The position numbers and the translations under genes were made by a program. Below, one piece after another: positions 33,644 through 41,488 of a stretch of DNA of 64,000 nucleotides. This DNA comes from Candidatus Dojkabacteria bacterium. Its GTDB lineage: Bacteria; Patescibacteria; Dojkabacteria; B142; JAFGFJ01. The stretch's first letter is position 1, and each line of letters begins with the position of its first letter. The notes under the pieces were generated by a model that was given only the letters and a program-made list of their open reading frames with translations, made no database searches and was not told the origin of the DNA. The stretch is taken from contig JAFGFJ010000002.1 of NCBI GenBank assembly GCA_016931155.1, positions 1 through 64,000 on the forward strand, written 5' to 3'.

Positions 33644-33649
33644 TATAAT
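33644..33649 (+). promoter_or_regulatory. Extended -10 promoter of typA
   Basis: TGCTATAAT (extended -10) ends eight bases before the GTG start at 33658. No convincing -35 is seen. Transcription should begin at or within a base or two of the GTG. Confidence 0.65.
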
Positions 33650-33657
33650 CATGGGTC

Positions 33658-35553
33658 GTGAATCCTATAGCACAAAACAAAATAAGGAATATAGCAATAA
33701 TCGCCCATGTTGATCATGGAAAGACCACCCTTGTTGACGCTTTCCTCAAGCAAAGTAATTTATTTAGAGAAAACCAGGCAGAAATGCAGCAGGAACAGAT
33801 TCTCGATGTTGGAGAGCTTGAGAAAGAAAAAGGAATTACCATTAAGGCAAAAAATATTGCAATACAATACAACGATTATAAAATAAACATAATTGATACC
33901 CCCGGACATGCAGATTTCGGTGGAGAAGTGGAGAGGACTTTGAATATGGCTGATGGGTGCCTTCTACTGGTCGATGCGCAGGAAGGACCAATGCCGCAAA
34001 CAAAGTTTGTACTAAAAAAAGCATTAGAAATGGAACTTAAACCTATAGTTGTAATTAATAAAATTGACAAGAAACATACCAATATTCCAAGAACTCTCAA
34101 CCGTATTCATGATTTATTCTTGAATCTTGCTACAGATTCCAGTCAACTGGAATTCCCTGTTTTTTATTCCATATCGAGAGAAGGGAAAGTCTTTAAGAAT
34201 CTGCCAGAAGGTGATCTAACCGTTTCAAACTCACTGGAAGGTGATCTTCAGCCACTTTTAGAGGAAATAATTAAGGAAATACCAGCACCAGTCGGAGACA
34301 CTAATGACAAACTTCAAATGCTCATCAGTACAATTGAATTTGATCAACATGAAGGTAAGTACTTGATCGGAAAAATACTTAGAGGGAAAGCTTATCCAGG
34401 ACAAGATGTCGCTGTATTAGATGGATCACAGGAGGAAGCAAAAAAACAAACTGGAAAGATAAAAAGAGTAATGGTAAGAGAAGGGCTAGATTATAAAGAA
34501 GTACAGGAGTCTTCTGCTGGAGATATTGTTGCCATTGTCGGAGTTGACTCACTTTCTATAGGCGGAACACTTTGCGACATAGAAAAGCTTGAGGCATTAC
34601 CTAAAATAGAGATATCCTCACCTTCAGTCCAGATGAAATTTGAAGCAAGCACTTCACCGCTTGCAGGAAAGGAGGGCAAGTATGTAACAGCAAGACTTAT
34701 TCAACAGAGATTGGAAAAAGAAATTCAGACAAATGTCAGCTTAAAAATTTCCAAAAGTGATTCAGGAAGCTATTATGTGGCAGGAAGGGGAGAACTTCAA
34801 CTCTCAATCCTGATAGAAACACTAAGAAGAGAAGAGTACGAGTTTCAGGTTAGAAAGCCGGAAATAGTTTTAAAGGAAATTGACGGGAAAAAGCATGAAC
34901 CACTGGAAGAACTGGTTATCGATGCACCTGAAGAATACATCGGCGGAATCTCAACAGAACTAGCACAACGAAAGGGTGAGCTTTTGAATATGGAGACTGA
35001 GGACGGTCAGACAAGAATTACATATAGAATACTCACAAGGAATATGTTTGGACTTCGGAACACTCTTCTAACAATCACAAAAGGAAATGCAATTATTAAT
35101 TCTTATCTGGACGAGTATATTCCGTATAAAGAGAGACCCGAACTTTTTAGAAACGGTGCATTGGTAGCCTCAGACCCGGGATTTGCAAAAGGCTATGCAC
35201 TAAATACTATCCAGGATAGAGGAGATCTGTTTATAAAACCCTCAGAAGAAGTTTACGAAGGAATGATTGTTGGAATAAATAAATATGAGGGAGACCTTGA
35301 CGTAAACGTAACAAAGGAACGACATAAGTCGGGGGTGAGAATAAAGCATGACGAAATAACACAGACAGCCCTAAAACCAACAATCCCTTTGACGCTCGAT
35401 TTTGCACTTGGATTCATTGCAAAAGACGAGGTACTTGAAGTAACCCCAAAAAGCTTGAGGCTTAGAAAAGCATTCTTAACAAAAAACCAGAGAGCATGGT
35501 CTCAAAGGAAAAATTTGAGCGACTTTGCGAAGAGGAACCTGGGAATGGAATAA
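33658..35553 (+). CDS. typA: Ribosome-associated GTPase TypA/BipA
   Basis: A translational GTPase related to EF-G and LepA that aids 50S assembly and stress adaptation. G1 is AHVDHGKTT, G2 is in EKEKGITI, G3 is DTPGHADFGG and G4 is NKIDKK. The C-terminal half matches TypA (GRGELQLSILIETLRREEYEFQV, and RNMFGLRNTLLT). The length of 631 residues is slightly over the family norm. The start is GTG at 33658; the nearby ATG at 33651 is out of frame. A TATAAT eight bases upstream suggests a leaderless transcript with a GTG start. Confidence 0.95.
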   Translation: MNPIAQNKIRNIAIIAHVDHGKTTLVDAFLKQSNLFRENQAEMQQEQILDVGELEKEKGITIKAKNIAIQYNDYKINIIDTPGHADFGGEVERTLNMADGCLLLVDAQEGPMPQTKFVLKKALEMELKPIVVINKIDKKHTNIPRTLNRIHDLFLNLATDSSQLEFPVFYSISREGKVFKNLPEGDLTVSNSLEGDLQPLLEEIIKEIPAPVGDTNDKLQMLISTIEFDQHEGKYLIGKILRGKAYPGQDVAVLDGSQEEAKKQTGKIKRVMVREGLDYKEVQESSAGDIVAIVGVDSLSIGGTLCDIEKLEALPKIEISSPSVQMKFEASTSPLAGKEGKYVTARLIQQRLEKEIQTNVSLKISKSDSGSYYVAGRGELQLSILIETLRREEYEFQVRKPEIVLKEIDGKKHEPLEELVIDAPEEYIGGISTELAQRKGELLNMETEDGQTRITYRILTRNMFGLRNTLLTITKGNAIINSYLDEYIPYKERPELFRNGALVASDPGFAKGYALNTIQDRGDLFIKPSEEVYEGMIVGINKYEGDLDVNVTKERHKSGVRIKHDEITQTALKPTIPLTLDFALGFIAKDEVLEVTPKSLRLRKAFLTKNQRAWSQRKNLSDFAKRNLGME

Positions 35554-35575
35554 AATCAGAATGCAAAATATTTCA

Positions 35576-35791
35576 TTAATCCAGAGCATTAAATACAAAT
35601 CCAATCAGCATAATCCCAACTGTAGTTATACCAAAGAATATCGCTAAGAGCTGCCACTTCATAGCTTTTTTGAGTATTAGTGCTTCCGGGATTGAAAGTG
35701 TCACTGCCGCAGTCATAAAAGCAGTTCCCATGGGCATCAGGAACCCAGAACCTGAATTTTCATAATTCGTAAATAATAAATTAATTAATTC
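35576..35791 (-). pseudogene. Permease (DUF318/ArsP-like) 3' remnant
   Basis: An open frame without a start codon, following an in-frame TAG, ends in FMTAAVTLSIPEALILKKAM and then a hydrophobic helix and GFVFNALD. This matches the C-terminal end of the predicted permease (DUF318, ArsP-like) family. Only about 60 of the usual ~300 residues remain. It directly follows an ArsR-like remnant on the same strand, so a regulator-permease unit has decayed here. Confidence 0.6.
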
Positions 35792-35984
35792 CTACAAAAG
35801 AAAAAAAGTAACTTACTCTTTTTTTCCATTTATTTTTAATGAAAAAGAAAATCTGATTTCCATCTCTGCGCTTGTCCAAAATCCCTGCCTTATAAAGAGT
35901 TTTTAAATGAAAGGAGAGTAAATTTCGAGAAATGCCCAGCTTTTCTGAAAGTTCACATACACACATTACTGAATAAAGCCCTGG
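35781..35984 (-). pseudogene. ArsR-family regulator remnant
   Basis: CVCELSEKLGISRNLLSFHLKTLYKAGILDKRRDG is split here as a winged-helix core with the CVC metal-site motif of ArsR/SmtB regulators. The first helices are missing: an in-frame TGA lies seven codons upstream of the first ATG (35966). The C-terminus is short. It could still make a ~61-residue protein, but I read it as a truncated gene. Confidence 0.55.
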
Positions 35985-36097
35985 TCAATAGCTTTTAAGT
36001 CGTCTTGTAGTCAGCGGGTAGATACCGACCATCATGAAGGTTATATCTCTGAGTATAGATTCACATATTTTTTTGCTGCCAGCCGGTATCCCACAGT

Positions 36098-36126
36098 AAA
36101 GAGACGGCTATCGCCATCTCTTTTTT
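36098..36126 (+). terminator. Intrinsic terminator, plus strand
   Basis: AAAGAGACGGC pairs with GCCATCTCTTT around loop TATC with a single mismatch, followed by a T-run. On the plus strand it follows 35985-36097, in which GATACCG (36021-36027) and CGGTATC (36084-36090) can pair. No plus-strand gene is seen between typA and this terminator, so a small structured RNA is possible. Confidence 0.6.
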
Positions 36127-36163
36127 CCATACACCCTACGCAGTTTTAATCTTATTACCAAGC

Positions 36164-36961
36164 TCAGTTACCTCCACTGTTCTGGTTTTGATTCTGGTTC
36201 TGCTCTTGGTTTTGAGTATCACCTTCATTCTGCTCTTGTTCATTTTCCCGCACTTGAACCCCTGTTTCGGTCTCAAAGTTCTGAATCTGGTTTCCCATTT
36301 CTTCGGAGTATTTATTCTTTACCTCCATCAAATTTTCCGAGTTTGAGAAATCACCTTTTGACTTGAGCTTAGTTTGTATTTGATTTATTGTTTCCTCGTG
36401 CTCCCTGGTAATTTCCTGTAATTTCTCCATTACTTTTTGCTGTTCTTGCGTTTGGAGTTTGTTCTCAATTCTTAATTGATCCATCTCCTGGAGTCGCTCT
36501 CTAAGTCTAAGTTGCTGGACTTCCACTTCTGAAATAGACCGAGAAACAGTATCTGAATTATTTTCTTCACTTAGTTTACTCAGCTCAAGCACTCTTTCGT
36601 TCATTACAGCTATTTCAAACTCTGATCTTGCAACAGAATCGGAGATAAAAGTCCTCTGGACACTTTCTGCCGCTTTGTCTACCGAATAAAGGAAATCTCC
36701 CGGGTTTGCAGAATCTGAAGCATACACCGTTCCACCTCCGGCGATTAGTAAAGCAATCACGGTAACAACAGCCAGAGTTATTTTAATTTTTGGGTTCACA
36801 ATAAAAATGTTTAAAAAATTAAATATATTCATCTGACTATTACGAATTTTATGTTCGGTAGTTACAAGATTTCGAAAGCTCGATAAAGTAGCTTCCTGCC
36901 AGCTCTTCCTTGGAATAGGTTTAAATCTTTTTAATTGTTCTATTAATTTTTCCTCATCCAT
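36164..36961 (-). CDS. Membrane protein partner of ECF sigma factor (DUF5667-like, probable anti-sigma)
   Basis: 265 residues. A ~65-residue cytoplasmic N-terminus (LIEQLKRFKPIP ... W) is followed by one membrane helix at about 55-80. Then comes the block GGTVYASDSANPGDFLYSVDKAAESVQ in two parts, typical of DUF5667 proteins in Patescibacteria and Chloroflexi. A long coiled coil and a Gln/Asn-rich tail follow. Such proteins are encoded right after ECF sigma factors and are thought to act as anti-sigma factors. Here the ATG overlaps the end of the sigma gene by eight bases. Confidence 0.75.
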   Translation of the reverse strand: MDEEKLIEQLKRFKPIPRKSWQEATLSSFRNLVTTEHKIRNSQMNIFNFLNIFIVNPKIKITLAVVTVIALLIAGGGTVYASDSANPGDFLYSVDKAAESVQRTFISDSVARSEFEIAVMNERVLELSKLSEENNSDTVSRSISEVEVQQLRLRERLQEMDQLRIENKLQTQEQQKVMEKLQEITREHEETINQIQTKLKSKGDFSNSENLMEVKNKYSEEMGNQIQNFETETGVQVRENEQEQNEGDTQNQEQNQNQNQNSGGN

Positions 36962-37478
36962 TTGGTAATTTCATAATATCTTTCAGTTTTTTTACTGCTC
37001 TGTGAATCATAACTTTTGTTGCGTTATGTTTTTTGTTTATAATCTCCGCAACATCCTCTATCTCAAAGTCCTGCAGATATCTTAGTACAATTACTTCCTT
37101 TTCCTGCTCTTTCAGCTTATCAAGATTACTGATTATTGAGCCAAGCATTAATTCATCATCAACTGTTAGCCCTTGCTCCTTTACAGATTCTCCCACATCA
37201 TCGCTATAGCCGCTGAGAATTCCTTTTTTCTTCCTGTAAAAATCAATAATATAATTTCGGGCAATGATGTAAATCCAATTTTTTAAAGTACCCTTGTTAG
37301 GCTTGAATGTTGATCTCTTCTCCCATGCCTTGATAAACACATCCTGTGTAATATCTTCTGCTTGCTCACGATTGAATCCGCATCTCATATAAACAAAGCG
37401 GTAAAGAGATTCATTCAACCATTTAAACACTTCCTCAAGATCTTCAATTGTCTCTAACTGATTTATTTTTATTTTCAC
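36954..37478 (-). CDS. ECF-type RNA polymerase sigma factor
   Basis: 174 residues. Region 2 shows YRFVYMRCGFNREQAEDITQDVFIKAW and NWIYIIARNYIIDFYRKKK; region 4 shows LKEQEKEVIVLRYLQDFEIEDVAEII and the helix-turn-helix end. There is no region 3, as expected for the ECF group. It is cotranscribed with the membrane protein at 36164-36961, which probably holds it inactive until an envelope signal arrives. Target promoters cannot be named from this window. Confidence 0.92.
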   Translation of the reverse strand: MKIKINQLETIEDLEEVFKWLNESLYRFVYMRCGFNREQAEDITQDVFIKAWEKRSTFKPNKGTLKNWIYIIARNYIIDFYRKKKGILSGYSDDVGESVKEQGLTVDDELMLGSIISNLDKLKEQEKEVIVLRYLQDFEIEDVAEIINKKHNATKVMIHRAVKKLKDIMKLPNG

Positions 37479-37562
37479 ATTCTATTACGTTTTTTGTACC
37501 TTACGGTTACTAGTCTATTCTACTATATTTGGTGCCTGGTGATACTATAAACGAAACGGGTA

Positions 37563-37610
37563 TTGACCCAATTAAGAATTGGTGCTATTATTGTAATGGG
37601 TAAATACCCA
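37563..37610 (+). promoter_or_regulatory. Promoter with palindromic operator before the zinc-ribbon/DUF134 genes
   Basis: TTGACC at 37563-37568, a 17-base spacer and TATTAT at 37586-37591. Just downstream, around the predicted start of transcription, is TGGGTAAATACCCA (37597-37610), a near-perfect palindrome. GGGTATT also occurs before the -35. A repressor site is likely; the DUF134 regulator encoded downstream is a candidate. Confidence 0.65.
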
Positions 37611-37632
37611 GTTTAATTTTTATTATTTTATT

Positions 37633-37896
37633 ATGCCGAATTTAGACAAGACTGGTCCTTTGGGAAAAGGCCCTTTTACAGGACGGGGAAGAGGCAGGGG
37701 ATTAGGATCTGGCTCAGGAGCAAGAGGTGTAGGAGCTGGAAGAGGATTGGGAGTTGGTGGTCGCAGACAGGGTGGCAATAAAGAGTGTACATGTCCAAAG
37801 TGTGGTTATTCAGAATCACAAACTAGAGGTATTCCATGTACAGAAAAAAAATGCCCTAAGTGCCAAACACCAATGAGAGGCGTTTACTGCTTATAG
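37633..37896 (+). CDS. Small Gly/Arg-rich zinc-ribbon protein (DUF5320-like)
   Basis: 87 residues. The N-terminus LDKTGPLGKGPFTGRGRGRG matches the start of DUF5320-type proteins, and the Gly/Arg-rich middle is followed by four-cysteine ribbons CTCPKCGYSE and CTEKKCPKC with a final YCL. These proteins often lie beside DUF134 regulators and NifX/MoaA-like metal genes. The role is unknown; metal binding is implied by the cysteines. A hairpin with partial U-tract separates it from the DUF134 gene. Confidence 0.7.
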   Translation: MPNLDKTGPLGKGPFTGRGRGRGLGSGSGARGVGAGRGLGVGGRRQGGNKECTCPKCGYSESQTRGIPCTEKKCPKCQTPMRGVYCL

Positions 37897-37907
37897 GTCT
37901 CTTGAGG

Positions 37908-37945
37908 GGGGTAGTAACAACAAAGAAATTACTACCCCTTATTTT
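37908..37945 (+). terminator. Hairpin between zinc-ribbon gene and DUF134 gene
   Basis: GGGGTAGTAA (37908-37917) pairs perfectly with TTACTACCCC (37929-37938), followed by TTATTTTA. A partial terminator or attenuator that would lower expression of the downstream regulator. Confidence 0.6.
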
Positions 37946-37964
37946 ACTTATTATTATCAACGGC

Positions 37965-38246
37965 ATGAGACAAAGATATAGAAGAAGGCTTGGTCTTGAT
38001 TTTAATGAAATATATTTCAAACCACGAGGATTACCCCTGAGAGAACTCGAGGAGATTACAATTACAGATGAAGAGTTGGAGACAATGAGACTGAGATATC
38101 TAAAAAAGATTGATCAAGAAGATGCCGCAAAAAAAATGGGAATATCTCAGAGCCAATATCAAAGGGATTTAACTTCCGTACTGGAAAAAGTCACAAAGGC
38201 ATTAATTGAAGGTCTTGCTATTCGAATTGCAAAGACAAATTTATAG
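37965..38246 (+). CDS. DUF134-family DNA-binding regulator
   Basis: 93 residues from the ATG at 37965. The pattern YFKPRGLPLRELEEITITDEELETMRLRYL is the DUF134 N-terminal block in degenerate form, followed by a helix-turn-helix, QEDAAKKMGISQSQYQRDL, and the end KALIEGLAI. The open frame extends 35 codons upstream but that part crosses the hairpin and the end of the previous gene, so I exclude it. It is probably a metal- or redox-linked repressor and may bind the palindrome at 37597-37610. Confidence 0.8.
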   Translation: MRQRYRRRLGLDFNEIYFKPRGLPLRELEEITITDEELETMRLRYLKKIDQEDAAKKMGISQSQYQRDLTSVLEKVTKALIEGLAIRIAKTNL

Positions 38247-38263
38247 TTAAGTTCTTACTCAGT

Positions 38264-38292
38264 TTGACGTAGGATTCGATTTGCGATACATT
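38264..38292 (+). promoter_or_regulatory. Promoter of the ArsR operon
   Basis: TTGACG at 38264-38269, a 17-base spacer and TACATT at 38287-38292, about 32 bases before the ArsR ATG. Confidence 0.6.
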
Positions 38293-38324
38293 ACAGTACA
38301 CATTGAAATATCAACTCAGTGTAA

Positions 38325-38600
38325 ATGACTGCCTTACTGGAGAAAAAGATTGAACAACTTCGAAAACTTCTAGTAATAAACAGGATAAGAATCCTCGAGC
38401 TTCTTTATCAAGGAGATACTTGTGTGTGCAAAATGGTTGACAGGCTTAAATTGAAGCACAGCCTTATATCTCATCACTTAAAAATTCTAGCAAGAATGGG
38501 TCACATCAAAAGCAGTAAGAATGGTCAACATAGGATTTACAACCTGGCTAATTCAAAAAGAAAGCTGACTGCGGGACTTCTAGAGTTTATTAAAAAGTAA
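38325..38600 (+). CDS. ArsR/SmtB-family metal-responsive repressor
   Basis: 91 residues with a winged helix: RIRILELLYQGDTCVCKMVDRLKLKHSLISHHLKIL in two parts, then HIKSSKNGQHRIYNL. The CVC pair in the recognition-helix region is the ArsR-type metal/metalloid ligand motif. Such repressors leave DNA when metal binds. It is the first gene of an operon with a deacetylase-like and a thioredoxin-fold membrane protein, with gaps of 26 and 28 bases, so these are its likely targets. It is related to the decayed ArsR copy at 35.8 kb. Confidence 0.85.
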   Translation: MTALLEKKIEQLRKLLVINRIRILELLYQGDTCVCKMVDRLKLKHSLISHHLKILARMGHIKSSKNGQHRIYNLANSKRKLTAGLLEFIKK

Positions 38601-38626
38601 CTTATTTTATTTTTTACTCAACAAAA

Positions 38627-39646
38627 ATGAGCAAAAAAGTACCATTAATAATTGGATTCCTTGTTGGACTAGGAATCCTTTTGACAGCCGGATTCTTTCT
38701 TCTCCGTCAATCCGAATTTGCCTTGATTGACGAATTAATCGGCGGCAAAACCTCTCAAGAAAACGAAGAGAAGAAGGTCGAGCCGGGAGTCGGAACAAAG
38801 TCTATGATGATCTTGATTGAGTACAAAGATACGGTTGGTCTCGTGAATTTTGCAAACGAGATGAAATCACGTGATATAAGCGGTCTTTTACTGGTAAGTC
38901 CTGATTTTGTAGAAAAGAATTGCGAGGCAGTAAAGGAAGTTATCAAATATGATATAGAAATAATCGGATCAAATCCAAAAGGTGTTTTTTGGGATGTACC
39001 TTATGAAGAGCAATACACAATTATTTCCGACATGAAGAAAAGGATTGAAACCTGCACGGGAGAACCCCTTAGAATTGTCGGGTCTATGTATATGGCTTCA
39101 GATGAAAATACTGTTAAGGCTGCTCAGGAGCTTGGTATACCTTACGTCATCGCCAGAGGCACCACTGATACAAAGGCTACTGTTTACAAGCCAGAAGAAT
39201 ATGACGTAAAGATCCTGTCAATTTCGAATATCGCTCTTGCAACATTTAAATTTGGCAGTCTTTGCGATTACTCATTCTATGAAAGATCCGGCACTCCTCA
39301 AGATATGCTTGATGAACTTGGTAGAGCATACGAACCAATGACTGAAAAAGAAATTGAGTGGTCTGGAAAGTTTCATCGGGTAACACCTACTACTCACACA
39401 AACATCGGCGGGTATCTCAAGCCCTGGATGGATATGTGGATAGAATTCTGGGATACAAACAAAACTGAGTGGGTAGGACTTGACGAGTTTATGGAGGAAA
39501 TAGATTGGAACCTCCCAATGTGGCAGATTCCAACCAACAGAAATGCTCCCTACACTCCGGAAAAGATTCGACCACTTATGCCTTATGACGAAATCGAGAA
39601 GGTCGAGAACCCTTGTCGTGTAGAAGACATAGGCAAAGAGGACTAA
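38627..39646 (+). CDS. Membrane-anchored polysaccharide-deacetylase-like protein
   Basis: 339 residues. A membrane helix at about 6-27 is followed by an extracytoplasmic domain. The middle, with DIEIIGSNPKG, an EEQYTIISDMKKRIETCTGEPLR block and TVKAAQELGIPYVIARGT, resembles the back half of NodB-type deacetylase barrels. The usual metal-binding Asp and His-x3-His residues are not seen, so activity is doubtful. Several Cys residues are present. It lies in an operon behind an ArsR repressor and before a thioredoxin-fold protein, suggesting a metal- or redox-controlled envelope function. Confidence 0.5.
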   Translation: MSKKVPLIIGFLVGLGILLTAGFFLLRQSEFALIDELIGGKTSQENEEKKVEPGVGTKSMMILIEYKDTVGLVNFANEMKSRDISGLLLVSPDFVEKNCEAVKEVIKYDIEIIGSNPKGVFWDVPYEEQYTIISDMKKRIETCTGEPLRIVGSMYMASDENTVKAAQELGIPYVIARGTTDTKATVYKPEEYDVKILSISNIALATFKFGSLCDYSFYERSGTPQDMLDELGRAYEPMTEKEIEWSGKFHRVTPTTHTNIGGYLKPWMDMWIEFWDTNKTEWVGLDEFMEEIDWNLPMWQIPTNRNAPYTPEKIRPLMPYDEIEKVENPCRVEDIGKED

Positions 39647-39674
39647 TAAAGAAGTGAGCACTAATTACGAAGTT

Positions 39675-40100
39675 ATGAAAAAGATCTATTTCGTAATAAT
39701 TACTATACTGCTTTTGGGGATAATTGGAGTAGGAACTATCCTCTACTTCAACTACAGAAATGCTGAGAAGGCAAAAAATCCCCAAAGCAGTGACTATATC
39801 GAGTACAACACACCCAACAAAACTCAAACGAGAAAATTAGTTGTTTTCCACAATGGTGCAGGTCCAATGTGTCTTGAAGCCCTAGAGTTTTTCGACCAAA
39901 ACGGAATTGTTTATGAAGAACATCTCACATATGACGAAGATTTCTCGGAAGAACTGGCAATATACAGATCATCAACTGACATAAGCGAAGGAGTTTCAAC
40001 AACCTATGGATACTACCCTTATATTTTTGTAGGGGGAAAAGCATTTTCCGGATTTAATGATTGGATAGGGAAGGAGATTATGAGATTGGCTTTCGACTGA
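39675..40100 (+). CDS. Membrane-anchored glutaredoxin/thioredoxin-fold protein
   Basis: 141 residues from the ATG at 39675; a GTG seven codons upstream is an alternative. A membrane helix (3-25) is followed by a thioredoxin-fold domain: LVVFHNGAGPMCLEALEFFDQNGIVYEEH, here cited in parts, and YYPYIFVGGKAFSGF. Only one active-site Cys (PMC) is present, as in monothiol glutaredoxins. The Pro before the third strand is present (YYPYIFV). It is the last gene of the ArsR operon; a thiol-based role outside the membrane is inferred. Confidence 0.6.
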   Translation: MKKIYFVIITILLLGIIGVGTILYFNYRNAEKAKNPQSSDYIEYNTPNKTQTRKLVVFHNGAGPMCLEALEFFDQNGIVYEEHLTYDEDFSEELAIYRSSTDISEGVSTTYGYYPYIFVGGKAFSGFNDWIGKEIMRLAFD

Positions 40101-40193
40101 CAGAATTAAAGATTAGAATTTTTTGTAGATCAGATCATTCAAAACAATGGTTCTTTGGGACGTTATCACCTTTGGGATTCTTACAGGTTGGTT

Positions 40194-40321
40194 GGGGGAA
40201 CTGGACAAGATTCGAACCTTTTTTCTTATCAAATCCCCTTGTTACTATCAGTATCCCAGACGTTTCCTTCAATTGGCAGGAGAATTTTAATTCTAAATTA
40301 TTAAAGTTCTCATATGCTTAA
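40194..40321 (+). repeat. tRNA-3'-end-like repeat plus conserved protein tail, copy A
   Basis: Begins with GGGGGAACTGGACAAGATTC and GAACC, resembling the complement of a tRNA T-arm and acceptor. It continues in frame into a tail reading TISIPDVSFNW ... KLLKFSYA and a stop at 40321. Similar tails recur at 41227-41322 and 42370-42441. No start codon with a plausible protein upstream is present, so it is a gene remnant or repeat element rather than a gene. Confidence 0.6.
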
Positions 40322-40488
40322 ATTTTCATGCACAGAAGTAATAATTTTCAAGTTATTGAATTTTAGATATAAACAGTACACGAATTCATCAATAAACCAC
40401 TATTTGATAGTCCTTTCAACTGTTCCTACTGTTTATACCATAAATAAAATGAAGAATTGCTTGTTTGATGGTGTAATTCGAGATTTTA

Positions 40489-40514
40489 GGGGGAGTTGTA
40501 TAAGACTCGAACTT
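40489..40514 (+). repeat. tRNA-3'-end-like repeat, short copy
   Basis: GGGGGAGTTGTATAAGACTC followed by GAACTT, a diverged copy of the first 26 bases of the element at 40194. The surrounding 40322-40562 holds no gene. Confidence 0.5.
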
Positions 40515-40562
40515 AAGTTGAGAAATGTGACTTTCTAGACGAAAACTCGTAATGTAATTAAT

Positions 40563-41042
40563 ATGAAAAAGGAATTATCAAAGCTTGTTTTATTTGTACC
40601 ATTAATACTTCTAGGTCTTTGGACGGTCATCTTTATTATTCCATACTACAACTATAGCTTACGCTTAGTATTAATACTTGGACATCCGTTTTTGCTTTTC
40701 TTTGTACTTTTATCATCTCTTGGATATTTTCTGTTTGCCATAATTAAAAAGAAATTGTATTTATTTGTAATTTCTGTTTGTACACTTTTGAGCTTGATAG
40801 CTGTTTGGTTTTTCCCTGCATCTGAAGTTAGACAAAATGTTACACAAAGAGTCATAAACGGATATTATTGTTCAAAAGCAGAAATTTCAAACCGGGATGT
40901 AATTCTTGGTGGTATAACTGTTTCAGTATCAGCAGATCGTGAAGAATCACTTGTTTTTATAAATGAGTCCCACTGTTTGATGACAGTTTGTGCAGAAGAG
41001 TTGTATTACTGTAATGAAGAAAGACCTATAATTCTCGATTAG
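40563..41042 (+). CDS. Small membrane protein of unknown function
   Basis: 159 residues with three hydrophobic segments at about 8-28, 36-58 and 64-84, then a ~70-residue extracytoplasmic or cytoplasmic domain containing five Cys (GYYCSKAEIS, SHCLMTVCAEELYYC). The Cys-rich tail may form disulfides. I do not recognise a family. It is the only plausible plus-strand gene in the accessory island and is bordered by repeat copies on both sides. Confidence 0.55.
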   Translation: MKKELSKLVLFVPLILLGLWTVIFIIPYYNYSLRLVLILGHPFLLFFVLLSSLGYFLFAIIKKKLYLFVISVCTLLSLIAVWFFPASEVRQNVTQRVINGYYCSKAEISNRDVILGGITVSVSADREESLVFINESHCLMTVCAEELYYCNEERPIILD

Positions 41043-41111
41043 TAATTTCATTAAGATCGCTCCTAGAGTCCTACTTTAATATTCTTCTATCATTTTGCTG
41101 CTTATAACAGT

Positions 41112-41322
41112 AACTGTACAAGATTCGAACCCACTCAACTTTTGCCTTAATCACGTGGCTCGAACCAAATTTGACTTTTCAAATATTGAGGGATCTGGAC
41201 AACTGGTTAACTTTTTCCACTTCCATCCATTTACAATAATACGCCTACCGACGTTATCTTTTAATTGGAGAGATGATCTTAATCAGAAATTATTTACAGT
41301 TAAGACACATTTCGATAATTAG
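41112..41322 (+). repeat. Repeat cluster with conserved protein tail, copy B
   Basis: AACTGTACAAGATTCGAACC (41112-41131) matches copy A in 18-19 of 20 bases. GTGGCTCGAACCA at 41155-41167, with the following TTTCAAA stretch, matches 44302-44340. The segment 41227-41322 encodes a tail, IIRLPTLSFNWRDDLNQKLF, aligned with copies A and C. It lies in the gene-free stretch 41043-41488. Confidence 0.55.
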
Positions 41323-41450
41323 TATTTAATATTAAAGTATTCTAGAGCTGATATGCCTTTTCGAAATTTTATTTAACTGAATTCTCGAAAAAGCTTGTTA
41401 ACTGCGTAAAGAATATTTTTAAAAATCAAATTTCCGTCTAATTTCATTTT

Positions 41451-41477
41451 GGGGAGAGCTGGCATTGCTCGAACCTT
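41451..41477 (+). repeat. tRNA-3'-end-like repeat, short copy
   Basis: GGGGAGAGCTGGCATTGCTC followed by GAACCTT. It shares the ends of the repeat but a diverged centre. It borders the 3' end of the membrane-anchored gene at 41489. Confidence 0.4.
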
Positions 41478-41488
41478 AGGTTTTATTA

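Noticed and set aside
40061..40321. An 86-codon open frame crossing the end of the thioredoxin-fold gene
   Set aside because: It starts inside another gene in a different frame; only the tail at 40238-40321 is homologous to the other copies, so it is reported as a repeat.
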